This document shows, in pieces, positions 53,417 to 62,836 of a DNA stretch of 64,000 nucleotides (position 1 is the first letter of the stretch; every line of letters begins with the position of its first letter). Origin of the DNA: SHVO01 sp050250575 (GTDB lineage: Bacteria > Pseudomonadota > Alphaproteobacteria > Rhodospirillales > Rhodospirillaceae); contig JBFWOJ010000002.1 in assembly GCA_050250575.1 (NCBI GenBank), positions 268,149 to 332,148 of the forward strand, in the 5' to 3' direction. Both the position numbers and the translations under genes were made by a program. Under the pieces are notes generated by a model, which saw only the letters and a program-made list of their open reading frames with translations, ran no database searches and was not told the DNA's origin.

Positions 53417-54169
53417 TCCGCGCACGTACGCGGGCACGATCTGGCTGGCGGGCCCGTAGTAGCTCTCCTCGAACATGGGCGCGCCGGCGGAAGGCTCGAG
53501 ATTCAGTTCGACCGTATGGGCGGCGCCATTGCGCCGCACCATCGCGACGAATCCGGCCGCCGGGTAAACGTTCCCCGACGTACCGATCGAGATAAAGAGA
53601 TCGCAATTGGACAGCGCCCAGCCGATACGGTCCATCTCCAGCGGCATCTCACCGAACCAGACGACATGGGGCCGCATGCCGCCGGCCTTGCTGCAACCGG
53701 CGCATTCGTCGCCGGTCGACATGTCGCCGCTCCAGTCGACGACGTGCTCACAGTAATTGCACCTCGCCTTCGAATGGACGCCGTGCATGTGAAGTAAATT
53801 CTTGGAGCCGGCTTGCTCGTGCAACGTATCGACATTCTGCGTGACGATCAGGACCTCCCCAGGCCAACGCGCTTCAAGCTCGGCGAGCGCCGCGTGGGCC
53901 GGGTTCGGCGCGACCTTGCGCGTCCGGTTGAGCGCGCGGCGCATATTATAGAAGGCGTGCACCCTCGCAGGATCGCGCGCGAAGGCTTCAGGCGTCGCCA
54001 CGTCCTCGATCCTCACCTTGGACCAGATGCCGTCGGCGTCGCGGAAGGTGTCGAGGCCGGATTCCTTGGAGATCCCGGCACCCGTCAAAATAACGATACG
54101 CCCTTCCCGGGGCGGGCGGGTGCGCGGATTAATTGTCTGCGACATGGAACCGGTAGCGCTTTGCGACAT
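53399..54169 (-). CDS. cobB: NAD-dependent protein deacylase, sirtuin class III
   Basis: A 256-residue sirtuin. NAD-binding GAGISKESGLDTFR begins at 30, TQNVDTLHEQAG at 110, catalytic His129. Zinc ligands are Cys137, 140, 156 and 159. Tyr74 and Arg77 in FYNMRR are the pair that binds succinyl or malonyl groups in SIRT5 and CobB, so desuccinylase as well as deacetylase activity is expected. The end overlaps the metallopeptidase gene by 18 bases. Confidence 0.95.
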   Translation of the reverse strand: MSQSATGSMSQTINPRTRPPREGRIVILTGAGISKESGLDTFRDADGIWSKVRIEDVATPEAFARDPARVHAFYNMRRALNRTRKVAPNPAHAALAELEARWPGEVLIVTQNVDTLHEQAGSKNLLHMHGVHSKARCNYCEHVVDWSGDMSTGDECAGCSKAGGMRPHVVWFGEMPLEMDRIGWALSNCDLFISIGTSGNVYPAAGFVAMVRRNGAAHTVELNLEPSAGAPMFEESYYGPASQIVPAYVRGLLAAV

Positions 54170-54210
54170 AGGCTCACGGCCTTAACATGCGTGAGAACTT
54201 GGAGCCAGCC

Positions 54211-54690
54211 ATGAAGCGCGTGCTGTTCGTCTGCACAGGAAACATCTGCCGTTCGCCCACCGCCGAAGGTGTGTTCCGACATCTGATCGCAGAAGCCGGC
54301 CTCGGCCATGCGATCGAGAGCGCATCGGCCGGCACGCATGGTTATCACATCGGCGAGCCGCCCGATCCACGCAGCGTCGCCGCCGCCAAACGCCGCGGCT
54401 TCGACCTTTCCGCCCAGCGCGCGCGCAAGGTGAGGGCGGATGACTTTCACACCTATGACCTGATTCTCGCCATGGACCGCGATCATTTCGCGCACCTGGA
54501 ATCGCTGCGTCCGAACAACGCGCGCGCGGAGGTGAAGCTGTTTCTGGAGTATCATTCCGACGCCAAGCACAGGGACGTGCCCGATCCCTACTACGGCGGA
54601 CCCGACGGGTTCGAGCAGGTGCTCGACATGATCGAACATGCCAGCAAGGTGTTGCTCGGCCAGATCGCCGCGAGCCTGAAGGCGCGATGA
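54211..54690 (+). CDS. Low-molecular-weight protein-tyrosine-phosphatase-like protein
   Basis: A 159-residue phosphatase. The P-loop CTGNICRS has Cys8 and Arg14, and the general acid is Asp125 in DVPDPYYGG. Besides tyrosine phosphates, members encoded next to fructosamine kinases are known to act on sugar-amine phosphates. Here the gene overlaps a fructosamine kinase by ATGA. ATG at 54211 has GGAG six bases upstream; an earlier GTG/ATG in frame is less likely. Confidence 0.92.
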   Translation: MKRVLFVCTGNICRSPTAEGVFRHLIAEAGLGHAIESASAGTHGYHIGEPPDPRSVAAAKRRGFDLSAQRARKVRADDFHTYDLILAMDRDHFAHLESLRPNNARAEVKLFLEYHSDAKHRDVPDPYYGGPDGFEQVLDMIEHASKVLLGQIAASLKAR

Positions 54691-55523
54691 ACCTCGCCGG
54701 AAGGGTTCGCGCGATCCTCCACACCGACCTCGCCCACGAACAGGAACTGAGCGGCGGCTGCATTTCCGATGTGCGGCGTTTGACGCTGGCGGACGGGCGC
54801 GAGATCGTCGCAAAACTGGGTGAGGGGCTGACGCTCGAAGCCTTCATGCTGTCGTACCTTGCGGATCACTCGCCGCTTCCGGTTCCGAAGGTATTGCACG
54901 GCGCCGAAGACCTGCTGCTGATGGAGTACCTGCCAACCGCGGGATCCCTTTCGGCAAAATCCCAGGAAGACGCCGCCGATCACGTCGCGGCCCTGCACGC
55001 CATCACGGCGCCTCGGTGCGGATTTGAAAAATCGACCGTTATTGGCGGCCTGAAACAGCCGAACGAACAGATGGACTCGTGGGTCGAGTTCTTTCGCGAC
55101 CAGCGCCTGATGTATATGACCGAGACCGCGGTACACACGAAGAAGCTTCCGGCCGATGTCGCGCTGCGGCTGGCGAAACTCGCCGAGCGGCTTGATCGCT
55201 GGATCGACGACAGCGCCAAACCGTCCTTGCTGCACGGCGACATGTGGACGGGCAACGTCCTGGTCAACGGCGACCGCATCGCGGGCTTCGTCGACCCCGC
55301 GATCTACTACGGCGATCCCGAAATCGAGCTCGCGTTCGCGACGCTGTTCGGCACCTTTGGCGAGCCGTTCTTCAAACGCTACGAAGAGCACCGGCCCCTG
55401 CGGCCCGGCTTTGCCGAACGCAAGGATCTCTACAATCTCTATCCGCTGCTGGTCCACGTGCGCTTGTTCGGCGCGCCGTACGTAAGCGATGTGAGCATCA
55501 TCTTACGCCGCTTCGGCTTTTAA
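54687..55523 (+). CDS. Fructosamine kinase family protein
   Basis: A 278-residue kinase of the FN3K/aminoglycoside-phosphotransferase fold. The catalytic loop is LLHGDMWTGNVLV near 184-196 and the metal Asp is in GFVDPAIYYGDPEIELAFA; GGCISDVRRLTLADG starts the N-lobe. FN3K-type enzymes phosphorylate ketosamines on glycated proteins so that they break down spontaneously. Bacterial members prefer ribulosamines. Coupled to the upstream phosphatase gene, the pair suggests protein deglycation. Confidence 0.92.
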   Translation: MNLAGRVRAILHTDLAHEQELSGGCISDVRRLTLADGREIVAKLGEGLTLEAFMLSYLADHSPLPVPKVLHGAEDLLLMEYLPTAGSLSAKSQEDAADHVAALHAITAPRCGFEKSTVIGGLKQPNEQMDSWVEFFRDQRLMYMTETAVHTKKLPADVALRLAKLAERLDRWIDDSAKPSLLHGDMWTGNVLVNGDRIAGFVDPAIYYGDPEIELAFATLFGTFGEPFFKRYEEHRPLRPGFAERKDLYNLYPLLVHVRLFGAPYVSDVSIILRRFGF

Positions 55524-56053
55524 CCGAGCGCATAATCCTCAAGCGCCGTATAAACCGGACCGCCCTTGCCTGTCCGGCTTTCGAACAAGGTGAAATCCTC
55601 CACGGTGAAGGGACCCGCCTTGAAGAGGTTATTGCCCTCGATGAAGGACTGGAGCCGCCCGGGTTCAGGCTTATTCATCCGGGCGAGCGTGACATGGGGC
55701 GTGAACGTCCGCTCTTCCGGCGGCACCCCCGCCCGGATCACAGCCGAGTCGACTTTTTTCTGAAGATGCGTGAGGTCCGCCGTCGCCGGCACGCCGACCC
55801 AAAGCGTGTGGGCCTTGTAGCCCTGGCCGAACGTGTTGAGCCCTTGTAGCTCGAGGTCGAACGCCGGCGCTTCGATCTGCGATAGATTGAAATTGATCTC
55901 TTCAGCCGTGGGCTCGTCCACTTCGCCGATGAACCGCAGTGTGATGTGCATATTCTCGGGCTCGACCCAACGGGCGCCGGGAATGCCGCTGCACATCATA
56001 TGCAGGCGCGCAATGATCCCATCGGGAAGCGCAAGGGCAACGAACAGACGCAC
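55520..56053 (-). CDS. thpR: RNA 2',3'-cyclic phosphodiesterase
   Basis: A 177-residue two-His phosphoesterase. The two HxTx motifs are HITL at His36 and HVTL at His120, as required for opening 2',3'-cyclic phosphates. Length fits ThpR/LigT. It may act in tRNA repair or RNA end processing. Its stop overlaps the convergent kinase gene by four bases. Confidence 0.93.
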   Translation of the reverse strand: MRLFVALALPDGIIARLHMMCSGIPGARWVEPENMHITLRFIGEVDEPTAEEINFNLSQIEAPAFDLELQGLNTFGQGYKAHTLWVGVPATADLTHLQKKVDSAVIRAGVPPEERTFTPHVTLARMNKPEPGRLQSFIEGNNLFKAGPFTVEDFTLFESRTGKGGPVYTALEDYALG

Positions 56054-56065
56054 GGATCAGTCACT

Positions 56066-56704
56066 TTACTTCTGGCGCTCGCGGACTTGGCCGATCAACG
56101 TCTCGACCATCGGCAAGATTCCCTTCACCATCACCTTCACGCCGTCCGGTGTGGGGTGGATACGATCCGGCTGATTGAGGGTTGGAATACCCGCAACGCC
56201 TTCGAGGAAGAAGGGATAGAACAGCGTGTTATTGTCCTTCGCGACTTTCGAAAAGGCGTCGGCAAAACGCGTTGCGTAATCCTTGCCGAGGTTCGGCGGC
56301 GCGAACATGCCGGCGACGAGTACCGGCAGGTTGTCTTTCCTGATGCGCTTGACGATGGCGTCCATGCTTTCGCGTGTGACCGCGGGATCGACAGCGCGCA
56401 AGGCGTCATTGCCGCCGAGGGCAACAATCACCGCGTCGGGTTTTTCACCGAGCATCCAGTCGATGCGCGCCCGGCCGCCCGTCGTCGTCTCGCCGGAAAC
56501 TCCCCCTTGAACGACCGTGACGTTGTGGCCTTTCTCCCTCAGGGCGCGTTCAAGCTGCGCCGGGAACGCCTCTTTGAGATCGGTCAGGCCGTAACCCGCG
56601 GTGAGACTGTCGCCGAAGGCGAGAACGCGAATGGGACGGTCCGCGGCGCTCGCGCCGGAGCTAACGGCCGCCATCATGAAAAGGAAACAGAGGAACGCTC
56701 TCAC
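56066..56704 (-). CDS. tesA: Periplasmic GDSL arylesterase/thioesterase
   Basis: A 212-residue SGNH hydrolase. A signal peptide covers residues 1-20 (ending GASA). The nucleophile Ser33 is in AFGDSLTAGYG, the oxyanion Asn in GGNDALR, and the catalytic Asp/His in DRIHPTPDG. It hydrolyses short-chain esters and thioesters in the periplasm. It is divergent from the ybbA-ybbP transporter, an arrangement kept from E. coli to alphaproteobacteria. The start is GTG. Confidence 0.95.
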   Translation of the reverse strand: MRAFLCFLFMMAAVSSGASAADRPIRVLAFGDSLTAGYGLTDLKEAFPAQLERALREKGHNVTVVQGGVSGETTTGGRARIDWMLGEKPDAVIVALGGNDALRAVDPAVTRESMDAIVKRIRKDNLPVLVAGMFAPPNLGKDYATRFADAFSKVAKDNNTLFYPFFLEGVAGIPTLNQPDRIHPTPDGVKVMVKGILPMVETLIGQVRERQK

Positions 56705-56811
56705 GGAAAGGTATCCTTTGTGTAACAGTGTTTCCGGGCCTCACTCACGCTAGGCTGACAATGCGCGAGACCACATGATAATGAAAGCGCACATCAGACC
56801 GCACCGGCCGC

Positions 56812-57579
56812 ATGACCCAATCCATTCCCACCGCCCATATGAATAAGACCGTGGAGAGCGTTTCCTCCGATGTTCCTGCGATCGCGCTGGACAAGGTGCA
56901 CCTCACTTTGGCGGGGCCTGCGGGACCGGTCAATATTCTGCGCGGCATCGATCTCACGGTGACGCAAGGCACGGCGCTGGGCGTCGTCGGTCCGTCCGGT
57001 TCGGGCAAGACGACCATGCTGATGATCATCGCCGGGCTTGAACGCATCAGTTCGGGCGCGGTGAGAATCGCCGGCACCGACTACGCCAGCATGGACGAGG
57101 ACAAGCTCGCGCTGTTCCGCCGCGACAACATCGGCATCGTCTTTCAATCGTTCCACCTGATCCCAACCATGAACGCGTTGGAGAACGTCGCCGTGCCGCT
57201 CGAATTCGCCGGGCGCAAGGACGCCTTCGACCGCGCCGAGGAGCAGCTGCGCGCCGTCGGTCTCGGTCATCGTCTCGATCACTATCCGGGGCAACTTTCC
57301 GGCGGCGAGCAGCAGCGCGTCGCGCTTGCGCGCGCCTTCGCGGTCAAGCCGAAGATCCTTCTCGCCGACGAGCCGACGGGAAATCTGGACGGTGCGACCG
57401 GTCACCAGATCATCGACCTTCTGTTCGATTTGCACGACCGCATCGGCACGACGTTGGTACTGATCACGCACGATATGGGTCTCGCACAGAAATGTGACCG
57501 CATTGTGCGCATTGGAGACGGTCTGATTACAGGCGAAGGTCTGGCAGCCCCGGCCACACGCGCCGCACTCACGGAGTAA
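56812..57579 (+). CDS. ybbA: ABC transporter ATP-binding protein (YbbA type)
   Basis: A 255-residue ATPase of the LolD/MacB class. Walker A GPSGSGKTT near 60, signature LSGGEQQRVALARA, Walker B ILLADEPTGNLDG and the H-loop in LITHDMGLAQKC are intact. It works with the FtsX-like permease encoded five bases downstream. These transporters act on lipids or lipoproteins, or as mechanotransmitters, and their substrate here is unknown. Confidence 0.93.
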   Translation: MTQSIPTAHMNKTVESVSSDVPAIALDKVHLTLAGPAGPVNILRGIDLTVTQGTALGVVGPSGSGKTTMLMIIAGLERISSGAVRIAGTDYASMDEDKLALFRRDNIGIVFQSFHLIPTMNALENVAVPLEFAGRKDAFDRAEEQLRAVGLGHRLDHYPGQLSGGEQQRVALARAFAVKPKILLADEPTGNLDGATGHQIIDLLFDLHDRIGTTLVLITHDMGLAQKCDRIVRIGDGLITGEGLAAPATRAALTE

Positions 57580-57584
57580 GTCCG

Positions 57585-60131
57585 ATGTCATCGCTCGCCT
57601 TCCGCTTCGCCCTCCGGGAACTGCGCGGCGGCATGCGCGGCTTTCGCATCTTCCTGGCCTGCATCGTCATCGGCGTCGCGGCCATTGCCGGCGCGGCGTC
57701 GCTCAATCAGTCGGTGAAGGCCGGCATCCAGGCGGACGCGCGGCCTCTGTTGGGCGGCGACCTGCAGATCGACAACGACACCAATCCGGCGACCGAAGAA
57801 GAACGCGCTGCCATGGCGCAAAGCGCCGACGTCACCGAACTCATCAATCTTCGCTCCATGGCGCGGGTCGAGAACGAAGCGGGCGAGGTTGCCGGGCGCG
57901 GCCTGATCGAACTCAAGGCAGTGGATGGTCTCTATCCGCTTTACGGGGAGCTGAAGCTCGATCGCGCGATTTCCCTCGGCGATGCGCTGTCCGAACGGAA
58001 CGGCGTTTTCGGCGCTGCGGTGGACCCGGCATTGCTGCCGCGCCTGAAAGCCGGTATCGGCGATCAGATGAAGGTCGGCGAAGCGACCTTCGAAATCCGC
58101 GCCGCGATCACCCACGAGCCCGACCGCGCCATCAGTTTCACGACCATCGGCCCGCGCGTCATGATCTCGCATGAGGCGCTGAAGGCAACCGAGCTCGTGC
58201 AGCCCGGGAGCCTCGTGGAGCACGAGTACAATATCCGCGTCGGCAGCGCGGAAACCGCCGAACAGCTCCGCGCGCGCCTCGAAGCCACCTTTCCCGACGC
58301 CGGCTGGCGCATCCGCGGTCTGGATCGCGCCGCGGCGGGCCTCGACCGTTTCCTCGACAATGTCACTTTATTCCTGACCCTGGTTGGCCTCACCGCCCTG
58401 CTGACCGGCGGCATCGGCGTTGCCAACGCGGTACGGGCGCATCTGCTCGGGCGCCTCAACACCATCGCGACGCTCAAATGTCTCGGCGCGCCCGCCGATA
58501 CCATCTTTTCGATCTATCTCATCCAGCTGTCGTTCCTGGCGCTGGTGGGAATCGGGATCGGGCTCGCGATCGGCGCGGCGATCCCGTTCGCCGCAGCAAA
58601 AGCGCTCGGCGACACGCTGCCGGTGGCGGCACAGTTCGGACTTTATCCTTCCGCGCTTCTTCAAGCCGCGATCTTCGGCGTGCTGACGGCGGCGCTGTTC
58701 GCGCTATGGCCGCTGGCGCGGGCCCGCGACATTCCGCCGGTGGCGCTGTTCCGCAACGTGCTTGCCGATGAAGGCCGCTGGCCGCGCGGCAAGTACATGG
58801 TCGCGATCGTCGCCGTTGCGATCGCGCTTGCGGCCTTCACGATCGCCACGGCCGAGCGTGAGGACTACGCCGCGGCTTTCGTCGGCGGGTCCGCCGTCGC
58901 CATGGTGCTGTTCGGTTTCGCGGCTAAAGGCGTAATGCGGTTCGCCGCGCGCATGACCCAAGGGCGCAACAGCCCGACGGCGGGGCGACCCTCGCTGCGG
59001 CTGGCGTTCGCCAATCTCTATCGGCCCGGTTCGCCGACCTTCTCCGTCGTCCTTTCGCTCGGCCTCGGCCTCTCGGTGCTGGTGGCGATCGCACTCCTGG
59101 AATCGAATCTCAACCAACAACTCGCCGACGGCCTTCCGAGCGACGCCCCGAGCATGTTCTTCGTCGATATCCAGCCTCACCAGGAGGAACTGTTCCGCAA
59201 TACGGTCGCGCCGATGCCCGGCGTGAACAAGGTCATCACCGCGGCGATGATCCGCGCCCGCGTGACGAAGGTGAACGACCGCGGCGTCCAGGAGCATATG
59301 GAAGAGCATGGCCGCAGCTGGCTGCTTTCGGGCGACCGCGGCATTTCCTATTCGGCAACGCTTCCCGAGAACGCGCGGCTGACGGAAGGCCAATGGTGGC
59401 CGGCCGATTATGAAGGTGAAAACCTTGTCTCACTGGATTCGGACGGCGCCGCGCAAGCCGATCTCAAGATCGGCGACACCATCACCGTCTCGGTCCTTGG
59501 CCGCGAGGTGACCGGGCGGATCGCCAGCTTCCGCGACATCCGCTGGCAATCGGGCGCCATGAACTTCGGGATCATCTTCTCACCCAACGCTCTGAAGGGT
59601 GCGCCGGGCATGTTTCTCGCCACCGTGAACTCCGATGCCGGCACGGAAGAGAAGATCGAGACCGCCGTGCTGAACGCCATGCCCAACGTGACGGTCGTGC
59701 AGGTGCGCGCCGCCATCGAAACCTTGAAGAACGTGCTCGATACTTTGGCGATTGCGGTGCGGCTGACGGCCGGCGTCGCCCTGGTGGCCGGCGCCCTGGT
59801 CCTGGCCGGCGCCATCGCCGCGGGCCATGCGCGCCGAATCTACGAATCGGTCGTGCTCAAGGTGCTGGGCGCCACGCGGGCCGACGTGCTGAAGGCCTTC
59901 GTGTTCGAATATATGCTGCTGGGCTTCGCCACCGGTTTCATCGCGGCCGTTGTCGGCGGGCTTGCCGCCTTCGGTGTGGTCACCGAGCTGATGGAGATCG
60001 ACTGGACGCTCGACTTTACCGTCATCGTGGCGGTCATCCTGGCTTGTATCGCCGTGACCTTGATCGCCGGATTCACGGGCACCTGGCGCGCCATGGGCAT
60101 CAAAGCAGCCCCTTTGCTCCGCAACGAATAG
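57585..60131 (+). CDS. ybbP: FtsX-like ABC permease (YbbP type)
   Basis: An 848-residue permease with about ten membrane segments. It begins FRFALRELRGGMRGFRIFLACIVIGVAAIAGA. Two FtsX units are seen: one near 260-390 (TLVGLTALLTGGIGVANAVRAHLLGRLNTIATLKCLGA) and one near 720-840 (AGHARRIYESVVLKVLGATRADVLKAFVFEYMLLGF), with large periplasmic loops between. The pair with YbbA and the divergent TesA forms a conserved neighbourhood whose transported compound is not known. Confidence 0.93.
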   Translation: MSSLAFRFALRELRGGMRGFRIFLACIVIGVAAIAGAASLNQSVKAGIQADARPLLGGDLQIDNDTNPATEEERAAMAQSADVTELINLRSMARVENEAGEVAGRGLIELKAVDGLYPLYGELKLDRAISLGDALSERNGVFGAAVDPALLPRLKAGIGDQMKVGEATFEIRAAITHEPDRAISFTTIGPRVMISHEALKATELVQPGSLVEHEYNIRVGSAETAEQLRARLEATFPDAGWRIRGLDRAAAGLDRFLDNVTLFLTLVGLTALLTGGIGVANAVRAHLLGRLNTIATLKCLGAPADTIFSIYLIQLSFLALVGIGIGLAIGAAIPFAAAKALGDTLPVAAQFGLYPSALLQAAIFGVLTAALFALWPLARARDIPPVALFRNVLADEGRWPRGKYMVAIVAVAIALAAFTIATAEREDYAAAFVGGSAVAMVLFGFAAKGVMRFAARMTQGRNSPTAGRPSLRLAFANLYRPGSPTFSVVLSLGLGLSVLVAIALLESNLNQQLADGLPSDAPSMFFVDIQPHQEELFRNTVAPMPGVNKVITAAMIRARVTKVNDRGVQEHMEEHGRSWLLSGDRGISYSATLPENARLTEGQWWPADYEGENLVSLDSDGAAQADLKIGDTITVSVLGREVTGRIASFRDIRWQSGAMNFGIIFSPNALKGAPGMFLATVNSDAGTEEKIETAVLNAMPNVTVVQVRAAIETLKNVLDTLAIAVRLTAGVALVAGALVLAGAIAAGHARRIYESVVLKVLGATRADVLKAFVFEYMLLGFATGFIAAVVGGLAAFGVVTELMEIDWTLDFTVIVAVILACIAVTLIAGFTGTWRAMGIKAAPLLRNE

Positions 60132-60282
60132 TAACCTTTTGTAACAGAAGGCCTTTTTCCGGGCGTTCATGCGTTAAACTTTGGCCGCCGGCATCCGATT
60201 TCGGTTGCAGGGGGCCGCGGCTCCCCCAATATAAGGCGAGCCCCGGTCTTCGCGGGGCAGGTACTCTTTTGTGAGGACGAAA

Positions 60283-61035
60283 ATGGCTACTGAAGCTGAT
60301 CGCAGGGTCTATGGCCGCACGGCTGCGACGACGGCCGATGCGGTTCAGATCGATGTCGGCCTGCGGCAATACATGCTGCGGGTCTACAATTACATGGCGT
60401 CCGGCCTGTTCCTTTCGGGCATCGTTGCGCTGCTCGTGAACACGACCGGGCTGCAGAATCTTTTCTTCCAGGCGACTGAATCCGGCCGTGTGGGGTACAC
60501 CGGCTTGGGCTGGGTCGCGATTTTCGCGCCCATCGGCCTCATCCTGTGGATGAGCTTCGGCGCGCAGCGCATGAAGACCTCGACGCTGCAAGCCGTGTAC
60601 TGGGCATTCGTGGCCACCATGGGCGTCGGCCTTTCGACGATCCTGATGGTTTATACCGGCGCCAGCGCGCTGCGCGTGCTGTTCATCTCGGCCATCGCCT
60701 TCTCGAGCCTGAGCATGTGGGGCTATCTGACCAAGCGCGATCTGAGCGCCATGGGCACCTTCCTGATCATGGGCCTCGTCGGCCTCCTGGTCGCAAGCCT
60801 GGTCAATATCTTCATGCAGAGCTCGATGATGCACTTCGTCATCTCGGCGGTGGGCGTGCTGGTGTTCGCCGGCCTCACGGCCTACGACACGCAGAAGATC
60901 AAGAACAGCTACTTCCATGTGGCCGGCTCGGGCGTTGCGGAACATGCCGCGATCATGGGCGCGGTGACGCTGTACCTCGACTTCATCAACCTGTTCCAGT
61001 TCCTCCTGGCCTTCCTCGGCCAGCGCAGAGAGTAG
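60283..61035 (+). CDS. Bax inhibitor-1/YccA family membrane protein
   Basis: A 250-residue protein with seven hydrophobic segments. BI-1 marks are LRVYNYMASGLFLSGIVALL near the first helix, FISAIAFSSLSMWGYLTKRDLS and the C-terminal AYDTQKIKN with LYLDFINLFQFLL. Members are pH-sensitive calcium-leak channels or stress proteins. ATG at 60283 has GAGGA six bases upstream. The 150-base leader contains two GC-rich hairpins (around 60207-60224 and 60241-60257). Confidence 0.93.
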   Translation: MATEADRRVYGRTAATTADAVQIDVGLRQYMLRVYNYMASGLFLSGIVALLVNTTGLQNLFFQATESGRVGYTGLGWVAIFAPIGLILWMSFGAQRMKTSTLQAVYWAFVATMGVGLSTILMVYTGASALRVLFISAIAFSSLSMWGYLTKRDLSAMGTFLIMGLVGLLVASLVNIFMQSSMMHFVISAVGVLVFAGLTAYDTQKIKNSYFHVAGSGVAEHAAIMGAVTLYLDFINLFQFLLAFLGQRRE

Positions 61036-61051
61036 GAACCGTTATCCAAAC

Positions 61052-61084
61052 AAAAAGCCCGGGTGGAAACACCCGGGCTTTTTT
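61052..61084 (+). terminator. Rho-independent terminator
   Basis: AAAAAGCCCGGGTG and CACCCGGGCTTTTT form a 14-bp stem closed by a GAAA tetraloop, ending in a T-run. It ends the BI-1 gene; the A-rich left arm also makes it usable by the convergent small gene. Confidence 0.95.
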
Positions 61085-61102
61085 ATTGCGCGCCTTCCAG
61101 AG

Positions 61103-61396
61103 CTACTTCTCCGGCGGTGCGTATCTATATTCGCTGAGCATGATCTCCGTCGCCTTGGCCTTCTTGAAGAACCAGAAGGAGAACCATACGACGACCGGCA
61201 GGCTCGCCGCGGCTGCAATCTCGAACAGCGCCGCCACGTGGTTTTCGCCCCAGTGGAGCGGTATCAGGCTGATGGCTTCGAGCATTTGATCCGCCACCCG
61301 GGCCAGGCCGAAAACCGTGACGGCGATGAGCACGCCCAGCGTGCCGGAAAACAGGACGGTTGCGGCGATGGCCCGCATGTTGGACGTGCTGCGCAT
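61103..61396 (-). CDS. Small two-helix membrane protein of unknown function
   Basis: A 97-residue protein with two hydrophobic segments (about residues 8-33 and 57-78), the second ending in SFWFFKKAKATE. No family recognised. GAGGGG lies eight bases before the ATG, a strong ribosome site. It converges on the BI-1 gene across the shared terminator. Confidence 0.75.
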   Translation of the reverse strand: MRSTSNMRAIAATVLFSGTLGVLIAVTVFGLARVADQMLEAISLIPLHWGENHVAALFEIAAAASLPVVVWFSFWFFKKAKATEIMLSEYRYAPPEK

Positions 61397-61624
61397 GTCG
61401 TAACCCCTCGTGTTGCGAGCCCTTCATGTGGGGATCGGCACCAACGCCCGCAATAGGGTGCCGCCCGAATAATCCACAACGACAGTTAGGCGAGGAAGCG
61501 CGGCGTCGTTGCGACCCGGCACGAAATCGCCTCGATATGCCCGCCGCCCGGGCACAATTCGCCACTGAATCTCCGCACCCCCTCCGTTGCCCTTACAGCG
61601 GGACAACTGAATGGAGGCCATGAA

Positions 61625-62140
61625 GTGAAGATTGAAGTGTGGTCGTGCGGACAGACCGGTGTTGCCCAAGGCGCGTTGTCTTCCGCGAAGCATTGCGGCG
61701 TGCCCACAAACGGCTGGATGGCGCAAGGATTCCAGACGGAGGCAGGCCCGGCGCCGACGCTTGCTGAAACTTACGGACTTCATGAGTACTCCCGCCCCGG
61801 CGAGCTTCAGCCTATCCGCCGCAACGTCAAAGAGTCAGAAGCCACCTTGTGGATCGCCGCGCCGCCGCGCGTGGAAACCGACCGTTCTTATTGGGCGACC
61901 CGCAAAGCCGTGGCCACTTACGGACACCCGCTTCTGCTCATCCCTGCGAAACTCAAGGCGGCGGATGCCGCACGCCAGATTGCGTTGTGGGTCACGCGCT
62001 GGGACGTAACGCGTCTGCATGTGATGGGCCCGCGCGCGAGCCTCTGGCCCGGCGCTGAAGAGCGCGCGGTGCTGGTCTTGACGGAAGCATTGCACGCTCT
62101 CGGAAGCTGCCGCGGACCCAGGCTCGCTTTGGCCGGCTGA
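61625..62140 (+). CDS. YpsA-like SLOG protein, putative molybdenum carrier family
   Basis: A 171-residue protein of the SLOG/YpsA group annotated as putative molybdenum carrier. Residues 5-15 read VWSCGQTGVAQGAL (usual form SGGQTGVDRAAL), then GVPTNGWMAQGFQTEAG and a final RRNVKESEATLWI (usual NVxDSDATL). SLOG domains bind nucleotides or related ligands. The GTG start has GGAGG seven bases upstream. The link to molybdenum is only by family name; no molybdenum gene is adjacent. Confidence 0.82.
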   Translation: MKIEVWSCGQTGVAQGALSSAKHCGVPTNGWMAQGFQTEAGPAPTLAETYGLHEYSRPGELQPIRRNVKESEATLWIAAPPRVETDRSYWATRKAVATYGHPLLLIPAKLKAADAARQIALWVTRWDVTRLHVMGPRASLWPGAEERAVLVLTEALHALGSCRGPRLALAG

Positions 62141-62208
62141 GCGTAGCGATCAGTCGCGGCCTCAGTCACTTGCAAGCTCCCGCACCGTGAACCGAAAGCA
62201 TGGCGCGC

Positions 62209-62835
62209 TCACAAAAGGGTCAATTGACCCGTTGAAGTTTTTTTTGGCTTTCGTGCGGTTTTCTTTGAGCCAATAGGTATTTGGATTTCGCTTACTTGCA
62301 GCATGTGCCCTAGTCGTAAGAAGTCTGCGAAATCGCTCTGCGACGTCGTGTGCTCCAACCGCGACAATTCTTTCCCGTCCTTAAATTGTACCACTGAGAA
62401 CTTAACCCACCCTGGCTTTCGATTTTCACCTGCCGCGGCGGGGGCATCAGGGGTTGCGTCAATTATCTGTACAGCCCTTCGCAATTCCCCCAGTGCTTTC
62501 GCCCAAGGCAAGACGTGTGCCTGGGGAGGATCGTAAAAAATTTGGCCTTTGCCGAATGTAAGCATCGGAGGCGTGCCGCGCGTCCACGACCATCGATACG
62601 CTTTGAGTTTCGCGGGGAGCACTCTTATTTTCAGCTTCTTCTTTTTCTCGTCGTTCTTTTTTTTGTCCACGAATTGTACGCGGCGAATATCGAGTTGGTC
62701 TCTAAAGGCGTCGCGAACACCGAATGCCCAACCAAATGCGAAACGCGGGCTCTCCTTTAGATCGGGTAGTGGCTTGAAGGATATCCCGTAGTCTTCCGTA
62801 CGCTTCTGTTTTTTTTTCGCTCCGGAGTCGCGCAT
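62209..62835 (-). CDS. Basic protein of unknown function
   Basis: A 208-residue, strongly basic protein. Lys-rich stretches occur at the start (residues 4-12), near 62-70 (KKKNDEKKKKLK) and at the end (KKTARKPKKTSTGQL). The middle has beta-like blocks KLKAYRWSWTRGTPPMLTFGKGQIFYDPP and WVKFSVVQFKDGKEL. No family recognised. It follows the exonuclease gene by one base on the same strand, so the two form a unit. Its DNA is A/T-richer than the rest of the window, which points to horizontal transfer. Confidence 0.7.
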   Translation of the reverse strand: MRDSGAKKKQKRTEDYGISFKPLPDLKESPRFAFGWAFGVRDAFRDQLDIRRVQFVDKKKNDEKKKKLKIRVLPAKLKAYRWSWTRGTPPMLTFGKGQIFYDPPQAHVLPWAKALGELRRAVQIIDATPDAPAAAGENRKPGWVKFSVVQFKDGKELSRLEHTTSQSDFADFLRLGHMLQVSEIQIPIGSKKTARKPKKTSTGQLTLL

Positions 62836-62836
62836 C

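Noticed and set aside
61424..61783. A 119-codon minus-strand frame overlapping the YpsA-like gene
   Set aside because: It is antisense to the start of a gene with recognisable motifs and has no ribosome site.
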